Assembly (NCBI RefSeq): GCF_030848565.1
Contig: NZ_JAVDDV010000003.1
Location: 124,001 to 188,000 of the forward strand
Length of the DNA stretch: 64,000 nt
Source: Natronolimnohabitans sp. A-GB9
GTDB lineage: Archaea; Halobacteriota; Halobacteria; Halobacteriales; Natrialbaceae
Reading direction: 5' to 3'
Under the pieces are notes generated by a model that was not told where the DNA came from, made no database searches, and saw only the letters and a list, made by a program, of their open reading frames with translations. A program made the translations under genes and the position numbers. Shown here one piece after another: positions 7,723 to 16,105 of this stretch (its first letter is position 1; each line of letters starts with the position of its first letter).

Positions 7723-8289
7723 ATGAGTAACCAGCGCGACGAGTTGCGCCACGAAAACGCCGAACAGCACGTCGTCGCCGTCGACGCCGACGACACCGAA
7801 CTCGAGGTCGTCAACCGACTCGAGGCCCACACCGGCGACGGGATTCGCCACCGGGCGTTTACCGCGCTCGTCTTCGACGGCGACGGGAACGTCTTACTCG
7901 CTCAGCGTGCACCCGAGAAACGGCTCTGGGGAACCTACTGGGATGGTACCGTTGCCTCCCACCCTATCGAAGGCCAGAGCCAGATTGAGGCGACGCGGGA
8001 ACGACTCCAGGAGGAACTAGGGATCACGCCCGACCAGTACGGCGATCTGCGTCTGACCGACCGCTTCGAGTACAAACGCTACTTCGAGAACGCGGGCGTC
8101 GAACACGAGGTCTGTGCCGTCCTGAAACTGACGTTGACCGACCGCAGCGTCGCGCCCAACGAGGAAGAGGTCGCGGGTCTGCTGTGGGCTCCCTACGAGC
8201 GACTCCATTCGAATCCGGAGTGGTACCGCCAACTGCGGCTCTGTCCGTGGTTCGAGATCGCGATGCGCCGTGACATTCGCGACACGTAG
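7723..8289 (+). CDS. idi: Type I isopentenyl-diphosphate isomerase-like Nudix protein
   Basis: A 188-residue protein related to type I IPP isomerase, which makes DMAPP for archaeal isoprenoid lipids. It contains GDGNVLLAQRAPEKRLWGTY, the Nudix-like segment QIEATRERLQEELGI, RFEYKRYFEN and EHEVCAVLK, where the second E matches the catalytic Glu region. However the position of the catalytic Cys of bacterial/eukaryotic type I enzymes (SVCGHP or NTCCSHP type) reads TVASHP, so the Cys is replaced by Ala. The ATG at 7723 is chosen since upstream codons are antisense to the PHP gene. Haloarchaea often also have a type II enzyme, so this may have a different role. Confidence 0.75.
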   Translation: MSNQRDELRHENAEQHVVAVDADDTELEVVNRLEAHTGDGIRHRAFTALVFDGDGNVLLAQRAPEKRLWGTYWDGTVASHPIEGQSQIEATRERLQEELGITPDQYGDLRLTDRFEYKRYFENAGVEHEVCAVLKLTLTDRSVAPNEEEVAGLLWAPYERLHSNPEWYRQLRLCPWFEIAMRRDIRDT

Positions 8290-8411
8290 TGTCTTCAGCC
8301 GAACAAAACGATTCCGTTTGCTGACTGTAACTGTTTCTGGCTGTATTCGTAAACGGATACTGGTCGATCATCGTGACGTTTCAGTTTCGACGCATGATAA
8401 CAGGCAACAAG

Positions 8412-8475
8412 GTTTATAAGTAACCCGTTCGTAGCCTGGGGCGAGGACCATGAAACCGGTCCGTGTGACGTAATG
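8412..8475 (+). promoter_or_regulatory. TATA box, leader hairpin and 7-codon upstream ORF
   Basis: TTTATAAG at about 8413-8420 fits a haloarchaeal TATA box, putting transcription start near 8440. The short leader carries GGACC (8445-8449) / GGTCC (8458-8462) and a mini-ORF ATG 8450 encoding MKPVRVT with TAA at 8471-8473. Its stop shares a base with the next gene's ATG (TAATG), so translational coupling is possible. Visible in sequence, but function is untested. Confidence 0.4.
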
Positions 8476-8784
8476 AGTTCCCAACCACCGGAAACCGAGA
8501 CGCACGAAGTCACGCTCTCCAGAGACGAGCAATGGGTCGCCCACGCCACCCTCGTAGACTATATCGACGGCGCTATCGACGACGACGAGACACCGCCGTC
8601 GTGGGCGATCGACCTCCTCGAAGAGATCGAAGCCGGAAACGGAACTGACGTATTCACCGGTCGGCAGATGCAACGACTCACCGACGCGATGAGCGACTAT
8701 CTCGACCGCGAGGACGTCCCTGAACGGGACTGCGTCCACGGATCGAACGTCGTCGAGCGCCTCGAGGATCGCCTCGAGGAGTAG
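8473..8784 (+). CDS. Small conserved-type haloarchaeal protein, function unknown
   Basis: A 103-residue acidic protein: MSSQPPETETHEVTLSRDEQ at the N-terminus, then helical WVAHATLVDYIDGAI, WAIDLLEEIEAGN and QRLTDAMSDYLD, ending ERLEDRLEE. No membrane segment, metal motif or known catalytic signature is seen. The composition and clean start make it a real gene. It follows a readable TATA box and overlaps a 7-codon upstream ORF. I recall similar small proteins being widespread in haloarchaea as domains of unknown function, but cannot verify the family here. Confidence 0.75.
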   Translation: MSSQPPETETHEVTLSRDEQWVAHATLVDYIDGAIDDDETPPSWAIDLLEEIEAGNGTDVFTGRQMQRLTDAMSDYLDREDVPERDCVHGSNVVERLEDRLEE

Positions 8785-8808
8785 ACGATCGAAACGCGTT
8801 TCGTATTT

Positions 8809-8835
8809 TTATACGGATGGCTGTAGTCCGTATCG
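8809..8835. repeat. Collapsed group C element
   Basis: TACGGATGGCTGTAGTCCGTA (8812-8832) joins a left end TACGGAT directly to a right end GTCCGTA. Flanks are TTA and TCG. It is a minimal relic between two genes, comparable to the collapsed copies at 5352 and 19553. Confidence 0.5.
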
Positions 8836-8889
8836 GCGACCCCACAGATAGGTCGTGGTTTCGCCGGTAAAACGGTACAGCAGGCCGTA

Positions 8890-9195
8890 TTAGGGCCGCG
8901 TCGTCGCCCAGACGGCCGTTACTGCAAGAAAGAACGCGGGGAACAGCGGGAGGATAATCAGCGCAACGTAGTAGCCGACACCTGGCGGCCAGAACGTAAT
9001 CGCGATCGGGGCGACGATAAACGTCAGGACGATCATCCCGACGACGACCCAGCCGCGCCAGTCGAACTCTCGGTCGGCTTCCTCGGGGTGGATCGGCCGC
9101 TCGAGCCACTCCTCGTCGGCTGACTCGGTCCGGTCCCCATCGTCGTCGAACGCGGTCGGATCGTGTACGTAGCCGCCGTCGTCGCTCGAGCTCAC
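8890..9195 (-). CDS. Small membrane protein with two transmembrane segments
   Basis: A 101-residue protein. An acidic N-terminal half (GGYVHDPTAFDDDG, EEWLERPIHPEEADREFDWR) is followed by two hydrophobic helices, WVVVGMIVLTFIVAPIAITF (about residues 43-63) and VALIILPLFPAFFLAVTAVW (about 73-95). The GTG at 9195 (VSSSDDGG) is preferred: codons further upstream are basic and run into an element end at 9278-9294. Membrane protein of unknown function; the context gives no clue. Confidence 0.7.
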   Translation of the reverse strand: MSSSDDGGYVHDPTAFDDDGDRTESADEEWLERPIHPEEADREFDWRGWVVVGMIVLTFIVAPIAITFWPPGVGYYVALIILPLFPAFFLAVTAVWATTRP

Positions 9196-9277
9196 ACACG
9201 AACGTTCGAGTCCGTGGTCAAAGCCCTCACGGTTTCGGCACGTTTCGAGTCGAGTCCGAACCCGATGGGGACGGAAC

Positions 9278-9294
9278 TCATACTGTCGGACAGC
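9278..9294. repeat. Solo end of a group A element
   Basis: TCATACTGTCGGACAGC matches the left end of group A. No partner end follows before the oxidoreductase gene ends at 9307. It is a fragment lying at the 3' end of that minus-strand gene. Confidence 0.6.
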
Positions 9295-9306
9295 CACCTG
9301 TCTGTC

Positions 9307-10332
9307 TCAGAGTTCGCTGTCCGGACGAACGACGACCTTGCCGAACCCTTCCCGGTTCTCGATGATCTCGTGTGCGCGTGCGGTCTCGCTCATCGGAAGC
9401 TCTTCGCGGATCGCGGGCTCGAAGGTGCCGTCCCAGACCAGACCCATTACGTCGTCGACCTGTTCTGGCGTGGCCATCGTCGAGCCGATGATCTCGAGTT
9501 GGTTCCAGAAGATCCGCGGAATGTCAGTTTCGGGGTTGCCACCGCCGGTCCCGCCGCAGGTGACCAGCCGGCCGCCCTTGGTGAGACTCTTGAGCGAGTC
9601 CTGCCAGGTGGGGGCCCCGACGTGTTCGACGACGACGTCGACGCCGCGACCGTCGGTTTCCGAGCGGACCCAGTCGGCGAAGTTCTCCTCCTCGTAGTTA
9701 CAGACGTAGTCGGCACCGTGGTCTTCGGCGTACTGGAGTTTTGCTTCCGTACTGCCGGTCGCATAAACCTCCGCGCCCGCGTAGTCGGCGATCTGTAAGG
9801 CAGCGTGGCCGACGCCGCCGCTTGCGCCCAAGACGAGGACCTTCTCGCCGGCGTCGAGTTCGGCGCGTTCGATCAGCATCCGCCAGGCGGTCTGGAAAAC
9901 CAGCGCACTCGAGCCGGCGACCGTCCAGTCGACGTCTTCGGGAACGGGAATCAGGTTCTCCTCCGGGAGCGCGGCGTACTCGGAGTGGACGCCCGTTACG
10001 TGTTCGCCGATGATGTGGAAGTTTGGATCGAGCGTCGGATCGTCCATCCGCAGGTCGCCGACGCCAGCCGAGACGGCGACGTGGTCGCCTTCCTCGAAGC
10101 GGGTGACGTCCTCGCCGACTTCCTCGACGACGCCGGCGCCGTCACTCCCCGGGATATGTGGCATCTCGAGATCCAGTCCCGGCATCCCACGTCGCGTCCA
10201 GATGTCGAGGTGGTTGAGTGCTGCCGCTTTAATGTCGACCAGAACGTCGCCGCGACCGACTTCAGGATCGGGATACTCGCCGTACTCGATGACGTCCGTG
10301 TCGCCGTGTTCCGTGACCTTGACTGCCTTCAT
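9307..10332 (-). CDS. MDR-superfamily NAD(P)-dependent oxidoreductase
   Basis: A 341-residue medium-chain dehydrogenase/reductase. The N-terminal GroES-like domain has ALNHLDIWTRRGMPG and IPGSDGAGVVEEVGEDV; the Rossmann domain has VLVLGASGGVGHAALQIA near residue 170 and VDVVVEHVGAPTW. The structural-zinc Cys cluster of alcohol dehydrogenases is absent, so it resembles the quinone-oxidoreductase branch more than true ADHs. The substrate is unknown. The ATG at 10332 (MKAVKVTEHG) fits the family start; the upstream in-frame extension is not conserved-looking. Confidence 0.85.
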   Translation of the reverse strand: MKAVKVTEHGDTDVIEYGEYPDPEVGRGDVLVDIKAAALNHLDIWTRRGMPGLDLEMPHIPGSDGAGVVEEVGEDVTRFEEGDHVAVSAGVGDLRMDDPTLDPNFHIIGEHVTGVHSEYAALPEENLIPVPEDVDWTVAGSSALVFQTAWRMLIERAELDAGEKVLVLGASGGVGHAALQIADYAGAEVYATGSTEAKLQYAEDHGADYVCNYEEENFADWVRSETDGRGVDVVVEHVGAPTWQDSLKSLTKGGRLVTCGGTGGGNPETDIPRIFWNQLEIIGSTMATPEQVDDVMGLVWDGTFEPAIREELPMSETARAHEIIENREGFGKVVVRPDSEL

Positions 10333-10394
10333 ACACCCCCGAATGACGAAAACACACCTCATAACGGTTTGCCTACCAGAACTGGACCTCCAAC

Positions 10395-10475
10395 TGATAC
10401 TGTTGGACAGCACGATTCGACGATCGGTCGCAGTAGCGCGACCGACGTCTCACTGACTGCTGTCCGACAGTATGA
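10395..10475. mobile_element. Group A element with internal deletion (81 bp)
   Basis: TGA + TACTGTTGGACAGCACG ... CTGTCCGACAGTA + TGA, with perfect TGA duplication at 10395-10397 and 10473-10475. It matches the copy at 1461 at both ends but lacks 32 bp of the central hairpin. It lies between divergent genes, so it may influence both promoters. Confidence 0.8.
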
Positions 10476-10539
10476 ACGATTCGGGGATCGAACCGTCGCA
10501 GTGACAGCGCTTTACCCCGTCGCGGTCGAACGGAGCGCC

Positions 10540-11211
10540 ATGACCGCGTCGGACTCGAGCGGAGACGAAACGTCACAGGGTAGTACGGACGGCTGGTCGG
10601 AGGCAAAACCCGAAACGAACGAGGACCACGACGAGCAGCCAGCCGAGGAAGAACGTTCGCTCGGCATCGGCGTCGTAACGATCGCGACGTCGCGATCGCT
10701 CGCGACCGATGCCGCCGGCGAAGCAGTCGTCACGGCCCTGAAGGCGGCCGGCCACGAGATCGCCACTCGCGAACACATCGGGAACGACCACGATCGCGTC
10801 CAGTCGATCGTCTCGCGAACGATCGACCGCGACGACGTCGACCTCGTCGTCACTGCCGGCGCGACCAGCATCGAGCCAAGCGATGTCGCGATCGAGGCCG
10901 TTGAACCGCTCTTGGACAAGAAGCTCTCGGCCTTCGGCGAGCTGTTCACCAAACTCGCCTACGACGCCGTCGGTACCCGTGCCGTCGCGTCGCGGACGGC
11001 TGCCGGCGTCACCGACGGCGTCCCGGTGTTCTCGCTGCCCGGCAACGAAGACGCCGCCCGCCTCGCCCTCGAGGAGATCATCCTCCCCGAGGCCGACCAT
11101 CTGGTCGCCCTCGCCCGCGAGACGCCCGACGAGGACAAGTGGGCCGCCGCTGAATCCTCCGAGTCCGACGAAGATGCCGAAGACGAAACTGCGGCAAACG
11201 GCGGTGAGTGA
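10540..11211 (+). CDS. moaB: MoaB/MogA-type molybdopterin-binding protein
   Basis: A 223-residue protein: an acidic haloarchaeal N-terminal extension (residues 1-40), then the MoaB/MogA fold with GIGVVTIATSRSLATDAAGE, DDVDLVVTAGATSIEPSDVA, LLDKKLSAFGELFTKLAYDA and GVPVFSLPGNEDAARLAL. The family adenylylates or binds molybdopterin in molybdenum/tungsten cofactor synthesis. The usual TGGTG motif reads TAGATS here, a departure that may affect activity. It is one base upstream of the formyl-THF cyclo-ligase gene and probably cotranscribed with it. Confidence 0.85.
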   Translation: MTASDSSGDETSQGSTDGWSEAKPETNEDHDEQPAEEERSLGIGVVTIATSRSLATDAAGEAVVTALKAAGHEIATREHIGNDHDRVQSIVSRTIDRDDVDLVVTAGATSIEPSDVAIEAVEPLLDKKLSAFGELFTKLAYDAVGTRAVASRTAAGVTDGVPVFSLPGNEDAARLALEEIILPEADHLVALARETPDEDKWAAAESSESDEDAEDETAANGGE

Positions 11212-11212
11212 G

Positions 11213-11962
11213 ATGGACGGTGCCGACCGACGGGCGGACGAGGCGCCCGACGACGCCGTCGACAAGGAGACGATCCGGAAGCGCGTCTGGGACGACCTCG
11301 AGGACAGCGGCGAGGCACGCTTCCCGTTTCCGCCCCACGGCCGGATACCGAACTTCGCCGGCGCGGACGAGGCTGCGGACCGACTCGCCGACCAGTCCGA
11401 ATGGCAGGCGGCGACGACGGTCAAGGCCAATCCCGACGCGCCCCAACTACCAGTCCGTCGCCGGGCACTTCGGGAAGGGAAGACCGTCTACATGGCGGTT
11501 CCCCGTCTCCGGGACGAGCAGTGTTTCCTCGAGCTCGATCCCGCCGAACTCGAGGATTACGACGCGGCGACGACCGTCTCGGGCTCGTCAGAACACGGCG
11601 TCCAGGTCGGCCCCGAGGACGTTCCCGAGATCGACCTGATCGTCTCGGGAAGCGTCGCGGTCACCGAGGATGGGGGCCGAATCGGTAAAGGCGAAGGCTA
11701 CAGCGACCTCGAGCACGCGATCCTGTACGATCTCGGGCTGATCGACGAATCGACGCCGGTCGCGACGACGGTCCACGAACGCCAGGTGATCGGCGATCCC
11801 GTCGCGCTCGACGCCCACGACGTCCCGATGGATCTGATCGTTACGCCCGACCGGACGCTCCGTCCCGCAGTCAGCGACGGTCCGACTGGAATCGACTGGA
11901 AGGCGGTATCCGAGGACCGACTCGAGGAGATTCCGGTACTGAAACGACTTCGCGATCGGTGA
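11213..11962 (+). CDS. 5-formyltetrahydrofolate cyclo-ligase-like protein
   Basis: A 249-residue protein of the MTHFS family, which converts 5-formyl-THF to methenyl-THF with ATP. Visible features are RKRVWDDLEDSGEARFPFPP, KTVYMAVPRLRDEQCF, the family hallmark GRIGKGEGYSDLEHAILYDL near residue 160, and VHERQVIGDPVALDAHDVPM DL near the C-terminus. The start ATG 11213 comes one base after the moaB stop, pointing to a two-gene operon. The family also contains archaeal members of unproven substrate, so the reaction is inferred. Confidence 0.85.
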   Translation: MDGADRRADEAPDDAVDKETIRKRVWDDLEDSGEARFPFPPHGRIPNFAGADEAADRLADQSEWQAATTVKANPDAPQLPVRRRALREGKTVYMAVPRLRDEQCFLELDPAELEDYDAATTVSGSSEHGVQVGPEDVPEIDLIVSGSVAVTEDGGRIGKGEGYSDLEHAILYDLGLIDESTPVATTVHERQVIGDPVALDAHDVPMDLIVTPDRTLRPAVSDGPTGIDWKAVSEDRLEEIPVLKRLRDR

Positions 11963-12064
11963 TGCGCTTCGAGAACGAGACGTACTGATACTGCTATGGC
12001 CTGCCGTCGGTTAGCGCCGACGCGACCGCAGCTCAGATACGATTATTCGACACGTCGAAACCAC

Positions 12065-12305
12065 CTCGAGGCGCGAAAAACGGCACGCCTCGAGTGCCAA
12101 CCGCAGGGTGAAACCACAGGCAGGTGCAGCGGGGCCTGGGTCGGTACCGGGATCGGTACGGTGTGGCAGTGGTGGGGGGAAGGGTGCTGTGGGTGGGGTT
12201 GCTGGAAGTCACGGGTACAGGCGGTGGATGCCTTGGTGGGGTCTCCCGTTGACCTCCATCTACACGATGGACGAGGTCCCACTTCAACGGGGGCGATGGT
12301 ACCAG
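12065..12305. ncRNA. Candidate structured RNA of unknown class
   Basis: Inverted repeats seen: CTCGAGGCG 12065-12073 with CGCCTCGAG 12086-12094; CCCGTTGA 12245-12252 with TCAACGGG 12284-12291, enclosing CCATC/GATGG (12256-12260, 12266-12270); and GGTAC near 12214 with GTACC at 12298-12302. The plus strand is strongly G-rich with a quadruplex-type motif at 12174-12198. Conserved landmarks of RNase P or SRP RNA are not recognised. The strand is undecided: a TATA-like AATTAAAT on the minus strand near 12333 would start a transcript at about 12305. Confidence 0.3.
12174..12198 (+). other. G-quadruplex motif
   Basis: Four G-runs of 6, 3, 3 and 4 with loops AA, TGCTGT and T meet the canonical G3+N1-7 pattern. 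It lies inside the candidate structured RNA, between two convergent genes. Confidence 0.5.
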
Positions 12306-12471
12306 TGTCTTATACCGGATTCCGTCGGATTTAATTCGCATTTACTTGTCCGAATTCGGCGTCGACACCGTTTATGCGGTAGATACTGACGAAATACCGA
12401 ATTTCAATTATAGGATCCAAACGTGGTCGGCTCGAGCCGGTTCCGAGAACGGAAACGAGTCGTGGACGGTG

Positions 12472-12798
12472 TTAATCGATCAGTTCGTCCGCGACGATCG
12501 CGGCGTCCATCAGTTTTGGATCGACGGCGAGATCGAGCTGTCCCTTGACGAACTCCGGTATCGTATCCCGTGCGTAGACGACGGTCCGAATCTCCTCGGA
12601 GAGGTCACAGACGATCGGGATCGTCGTCGCCTGTCCGATGTCGGTCAACACGTACAGGTCAGCCTCGAGGATTCCTGCCTCCTCGAGTGCGGGTCGGGTA
12701 ACGACGCCCGTGACACGGGTGACATCGGCGCCTTCGGCCTCGAGGGCTGCGGTGATGTCGTCCTCGTCGGGGCCGGCGACGATTACGTCTACACTCAT
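12472..12798 (-). CDS. Small TrkA-N-like Rossmann protein downstream of guaAb
   Basis: A 108-residue protein: [20 protein letters not shown], then [39 protein letters not shown], and [20 protein letters not shown]. It resembles a truncated TrkA-N nucleotide-binding fold, but GPDEDD stands where the GxGxxG loop should be, so NAD binding is doubtful. The start overlaps the guaAb stop by 4 bases, giving a pyrG-guaAb-orf operon. The position suggests a role tied to nucleotide synthesis; that is inference. Confidence 0.75.
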   Translation of the reverse strand: MSVDVIVAGPDEDDITAALEAEGADVTRVTGVVTRPALEEAGILEADLYVLTDIGQATTIPIVCDLSEEIRTVVYARDTIPEFVKGQLDLAVDPKLMDAAIVADELID

Positions 12799-13712
12799 TC
12801 GTACTCGATCGTGGCCGGTGGCTTGTGAGTCACGTCGTAGACGACGCGGGCGACGTTGTCGTTCTGGCCAGTGATCCGCGACTGGATGCGCTGTAGCGTC
12901 TCCCAGTCGATCTCCTGGGCGCGGGCAGTCATGCCGTCACGCGAGTCGACCGAGCGGACGGAGACGACCCAGCCGTGGACGCGGTTGTCGCCTTTGACGC
13001 CCGTCGCCTTGCCGATGACGGCGGCCAGAGCCTGCCAGGGCTCGTACTCCTCGAGTTCCTCCTCGACGACGTGACAGGCGTGGCGGGCGACCTCGAGTTT
13101 CTCCTCGGTAACCTCGCCGATCACACGAACCGCGAGGCCGGGGCCGGGGAACGGCATCCGTTCGGCGACGATCTCGTCGAGTCCGAGGTGGCGTGCGACC
13201 TCACGGACTTCGTCCTTGTAGAGGTCGCGAACGGGTTCGACGATGCCGTCGAAGTCGACGACTTCGGGGAGCCCACCGACGTTGTGGTGGGATTTGATCC
13301 CGCCCTCGCTCTCGATGCGGTCGGGGTAGATCGTCCCCTGGACGAGGTAGTCAGCGTCGGCGTCTTTCGCCTCGCGCTCGAACTCCCGGATGAACTGCTC
13401 GCCGATGACCGACCGCTTCTCTTCGGGGTCGGTGATACCGGAGAGGGCCTCGAGGAATCGATCCTTGGCGTCGACGATCCGCAACGACTCCATGTAATCG
13501 AACGTCTCGCGGATCTGGTCGGTCTCGCCTTTTCGCATCAGGCCAGTGTCGACGTAGACCGGTGTGAGCTGGTCGCCGACGGCCTCGTAGGCCAACGCGG
13601 CGGCGACCGAGGAGTCGACACCCCCCGAGAGGGCGATGACGGCGTTTGCGTCGCCGATTTCGTCTTCTATCTCTTCGATCGCTTCCGGAACGAACGTGTC
13701 GGTCTCTACCAT
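12795..13712 (-). CDS. guaAb: GMP synthase ATP-pyrophosphatase subunit B
   Basis: A 305-residue archaeal stand-alone synthetase subunit of GMP synthase, which aminates XMP to GMP. The PP-loop [13 protein letters not shown] lies near residue 29, [15 protein letters not shown] and [12 protein letters not shown] follow, then [14 protein letters not shown] and the dimerisation domain ending [12 protein letters not shown]. The glutaminase subunit A is encoded elsewhere, as usual in archaea. It overlaps pyrG by one base (TAATG), so the two CTP/GMP amidation enzymes share a transcript. Confidence 0.95.
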   Translation of the reverse strand: MVETDTFVPEAIEEIEDEIGDANAVIALSGGVDSSVAAALAYEAVGDQLTPVYVDTGLMRKGETDQIRETFDYMESLRIVDAKDRFLEALSGITDPEEKRSVIGEQFIREFEREAKDADADYLVQGTIYPDRIESEGGIKSHHNVGGLPEVVDFDGIVEPVRDLYKDEVREVARHLGLDEIVAERMPFPGPGLAVRVIGEVTEEKLEVARHACHVVEEELEEYEPWQALAAVIGKATGVKGDNRVHGWVVSVRSVDSRDGMTARAQEIDWETLQRIQSRITGQNDNVARVVYDVTHKPPATIEYE

Positions 13713-15427
13713 TAGTGGGTTACCTCGGTTTCTTCAGTTTCGGTGTCGGTGTCGGTGTCGGTGTCGGTCGCTGCTTCGTTGTCGCTCTCGTCGGTCGTGT
13801 CTTCCTCGGACTCCTCGAGGACGGCCTCGACGAGCCCCAGGAACGGCGGACTGGGCTGGCCGGGCCGGGACGTGTACTCGGGGTGGAACTGCGTCCCGAG
13901 GAAGTAGGGGTGGTCCTCGAGTTCGAGGATCTCCATCCGGTTGCCCGCGGTGCCCGAGAACGTCAAGGGTTCGTCCTCGAAGGCGTCGAAGTACTCGGGG
14001 TTGACCTCGTAGCGGTGACGGTGTCGCTCGGTGCAGGACGTGTCGTCGTAGAGGTCGTAGGCCAGCGTCTCGGGTTCGATGACGGTCGTGTGCTCGCCGA
14101 GTCGCATCGTGCCGCCCATCTCCTCGACCTCGTACTGCTCGGGGAGGATGTCGATAACCGGGTGGGGCGTGTCTTCGACCATCTCAGCCGAGTGGGCGTC
14201 CTCGAGGCCGAGGACGTTCCGGGCGTACTCGACGACGGCCATCTGGAAGCCCAGACAGAGGCCGAGGAACGGAACGTCGTTCTCGCGGGCGTAGCGGACG
14301 GCCTCGATCTTTCCTTCGGAGCCACGCATCCCGAAGCCGCCGGGGACGATAATCCCGTCCATGCCCTCGAGTTGGCCGTCGTGGCCGTCTGCCATCTCGT
14401 CGGCGGACACCCAGTGGCGGTTGACGTCGACGCCGAGTTCGAAGCCAGCGTGTTTCAGCGACTCGTGGATCGACATGTACGCGTCCTCGAGATCGTACTT
14501 CCCGACCAGTGCGATGTCGATCTCGCCGTCTTTCTCGGTCGTGACGATCTCGCGCCAGTCGTTCGTGCGTTCTTCCGGCGGCAGTGCGTCGTCGTCCAGT
14601 CCGAAGTGCTCTAAGACGTACTGGTCTAGGCCTTCCTCCTCGACCATCAGCGGGACGTGATAGACGTCCTCGACGTCCGGGTTCGAGAACACCGCGTCGG
14701 TGGGGATGTCACAGAACAGCGCGATCTTCTCTTTGGTCTCGGGGTCGAGTCGGTCCTCACAGCGGCCGACGATGACGTCTGGCTGGAGCCCGATCGAGCG
14801 CACTTCCTTGACGCTGTGTTGGGTCGGTTTGGTCTTCTGTTCGCCGTTTTTCGAGTACGGAACGAGGGTGACGTGGGTGAAAAGAACGTTCTCCTCGGGT
14901 TCCTCGTGGGCGAACTGGCGCAGTGCCTCGAGGTACGGCATTCCCTCGATGTCACCGACGGTGCCGCCGACTTCGACGATACAGACGTCGGTCCCTTCGG
15001 CAGCCTCGCGGATCCGCCGTTTGATGTCGTCGGTGATGTGAGGGATGATCTGGACGGTCTTGCCCAGATAGTCGCCCGCACGTTCTTTCTCGATGACGTG
15101 CTGGTACGTTTTCCCCGTCGTGATGTTGTGATCGGAGGTCATATCGACGTCGAGGAACCGTTCGTAGTTCCCCAGGTCGAGGTCGACCTCGCCGCCGTCT
15201 TCCAGTACGTATACTTCCCCGTGTTGGTAGGGGTTCATCGTTCCCGCATCGACGTTGAGATACGGGTCAATTTTGACTGCGGTGACGTCGAACCCGGCGT
15301 TTTTGAGCAGTCGGCCGGTGCTCGCGGCCGTGATCCCTTTGCCGAGTCCAGACATCACGCCGCCGGTGACGAAGATGAACTTGTTCCCCAGGGAGGGGTC
15401 ATAATGAGTGTCCGATTCCGTCGGCAT
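13712..15427 (-). CDS. pyrG: CTP synthase
   Basis: A 571-residue enzyme converting UTP to CTP with glutamine. The synthetase domain has [18 protein letters not shown] at the N-terminus and [15 protein letters not shown]; the glutamine amidotransferase domain has [14 protein letters not shown], the nucleophile in [14 protein letters not shown], and [11 protein letters not shown]. The last about 35 residues form an acidic tail of repeated Thr-Asp pairs, encoded by a hexamer microsatellite, which is extra to the usual family length. It is the first gene of a pyrG-guaAb-orf operon. Confidence 0.97.
   Translation of the reverse strand: MPTESDTHYDPSLGNKFIFVTGGVMSGLGKGITAASTGRLLKNAGFDVTAVKIDPYLNVDAGTMNPYQHGEVYVLEDGGEVDLDLGNYERFLDVDMTSDHNITTGKTYQHVIEKERAGDYLGKTVQIIPHITDDIKRRIREAAEGTDVCIVEVGGTVGDIEGMPYLEALRQFAHEEPEENVLFTHVTLVPYSKNGEQKTKPTQHSVKEVRSIGLQPDVIVGRCEDRLDPETKEKIALFCDIPTDAVFSNPDVEDVYHVPLMVEEEGLDQYVLEHFGLDDDALPPEERTNDWREIVTTEKDGEIDIALVGKYDLEDAYMSIHESLKHAGFELGVDVNRHWVSADEMADGHDGQLEGMDGIIVPGGFGMRGSEGKIEAVRYARENDVPFLGLCLGFQMAVVEYARNVLGLEDAHSAEMVEDTPHPVIDILPEQYEVEEMGGTMRLGEHTTVIEPETLAYDLYDDTSCTERHRHRYEVNPEYFDAFEDEPLTFSGTAGNRMEILELEDHPYFLGTQFHPEYTSRPGQPSPPFLGLVEAVLEESEEDTTDESDNEAATDTDTDTDTETEETEVTH
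13741..13770. repeat. GGTGTC hexamer microsatellite in the pyrG tail
   Basis: GGTGTC is repeated about four times at 13742-13766, encoding alternating Asp and Thr on the minus strand. The unit is six bases, so copy-number changes keep frame and only lengthen or shorten the acidic tail. Confidence 0.75.
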
Positions 15428-15546
15428 ACCGAGTGTCCGCGCGACCGGTTGAAAACGATTTCGGGAGCGACCCGCCTCCGGGAGAGGCTGTCATTCTCGC
15501 GTGTGACAGGTTTTCGACGGCATCGGCTGCCGTCGCCGATCGCAAC

Positions 15547-16062
15547 CTACGGCTCCTCGTCCATTGGCGCTTTCCCCTGTGGCTCGTCTTCTTTCGACGT
15601 CTTTCCGTCCGCTTCTGGCTTCTCGGGATCGTGATCCTGGACTTCGACGATCGTGGCCTGCTCGAAGTACTCGATGCCCCCTCCCATTCTGCACTGCAGC
15701 GTTCGTCCTGGGAGCTCCGAGTCGTCCTCGTCGGTCGGCTCCTTCGGGACGGAGACGGCGGTGACGCCGTCGATCGTCACGGAACGTTGCTGGATCGGAT
15801 CGTCTTCGTATTCGACGGTCTCCCACGTCTCGACATCGAATTCGTCGATGTCTTCGCCGAAATACTCCTCCGAATCCGGGTTGACGGTGTCCTCGGTCTG
15901 TGACTCGCCGGTCGTCCGGTTGTCGTCGAACTGCACTTCCTCGTGTTTGTACTGACGGAGATGTACGAGCACGGCTGGAACCAACACGGGAAGCGTGGTA
16001 ACTGTTACAGGGGAAGATGCAAGGTCGTTCGCGCTCCGAACTCGTCCCGGTTGCTCGAGCAA
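15547..16062 (-). CDS. Acidic protein of unknown function
   Basis: A frame of up to 171 residues. Its distal 120 residues have typical halophilic composition: EEYFGEDIDEFDVETWETVE, then QRSVTIDGVTAVSVPKEPTD, RTLQCRMGGGIEYFEQATIV, ending with a charged, disordered-looking tail. The first about 40 residues (MLEQPGRVRSAND ...) are not acidic, so a downstream GTG near 15950 may be the true start. No known domain is recognised. It is divergent from the membrane protein at 16106. Confidence 0.55.
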   Translation of the reverse strand: MLEQPGRVRSANDLASSPVTVTTLPVLVPAVLVHLRQYKHEEVQFDDNRTTGESQTEDTVNPDSEEYFGEDIDEFDVETWETVEYEDDPIQQRSVTIDGVTAVSVPKEPTDEDDSELPGRTLQCRMGGGIEYFEQATIVEVQDHDPEKPEADGKTSKEDEPQGKAPMDEEP

Positions 16063-16105
16063 CCCTGATCTATATCATGTTTCGTCGATAACACGAAGCC
16101 AACGG

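Larger units (their letters stand above)
11963..12471. other. Intergenic region between convergent genes
   Basis: About 500 bases with no acceptable protein frame. The central part (12065-12305) is G-rich on the plus strand and rich in inverted repeats. The right part (12320-12420) is A/T-rich, with ATTTAATTCGCATTTACTTG, and could hold a minus-strand promoter reading into the structured part. Confidence 0.6.

Noticed and set aside
11987-12000. Possible group A end (CTGATACTGCT)
   Set aside because: Only the first eight bases of the end are matched and the sequence then diverges; too short to call.
12223-12232. GGTGGATGCC resembling the start of 23S rRNA
   Set aside because: Only ten bases match; the surrounding sequence does not follow 23S rRNA, and no other rRNA segment is present.
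12065-12305. RNase P RNA or SRP RNA
   Set aside because: The conserved landmarks I would expect (for RNase P the GAGGAAA-type core; for SRP the GGAAG/GCAG helix 8 loop) are not found on either strand, so I kept only 'candidate structured RNA'.
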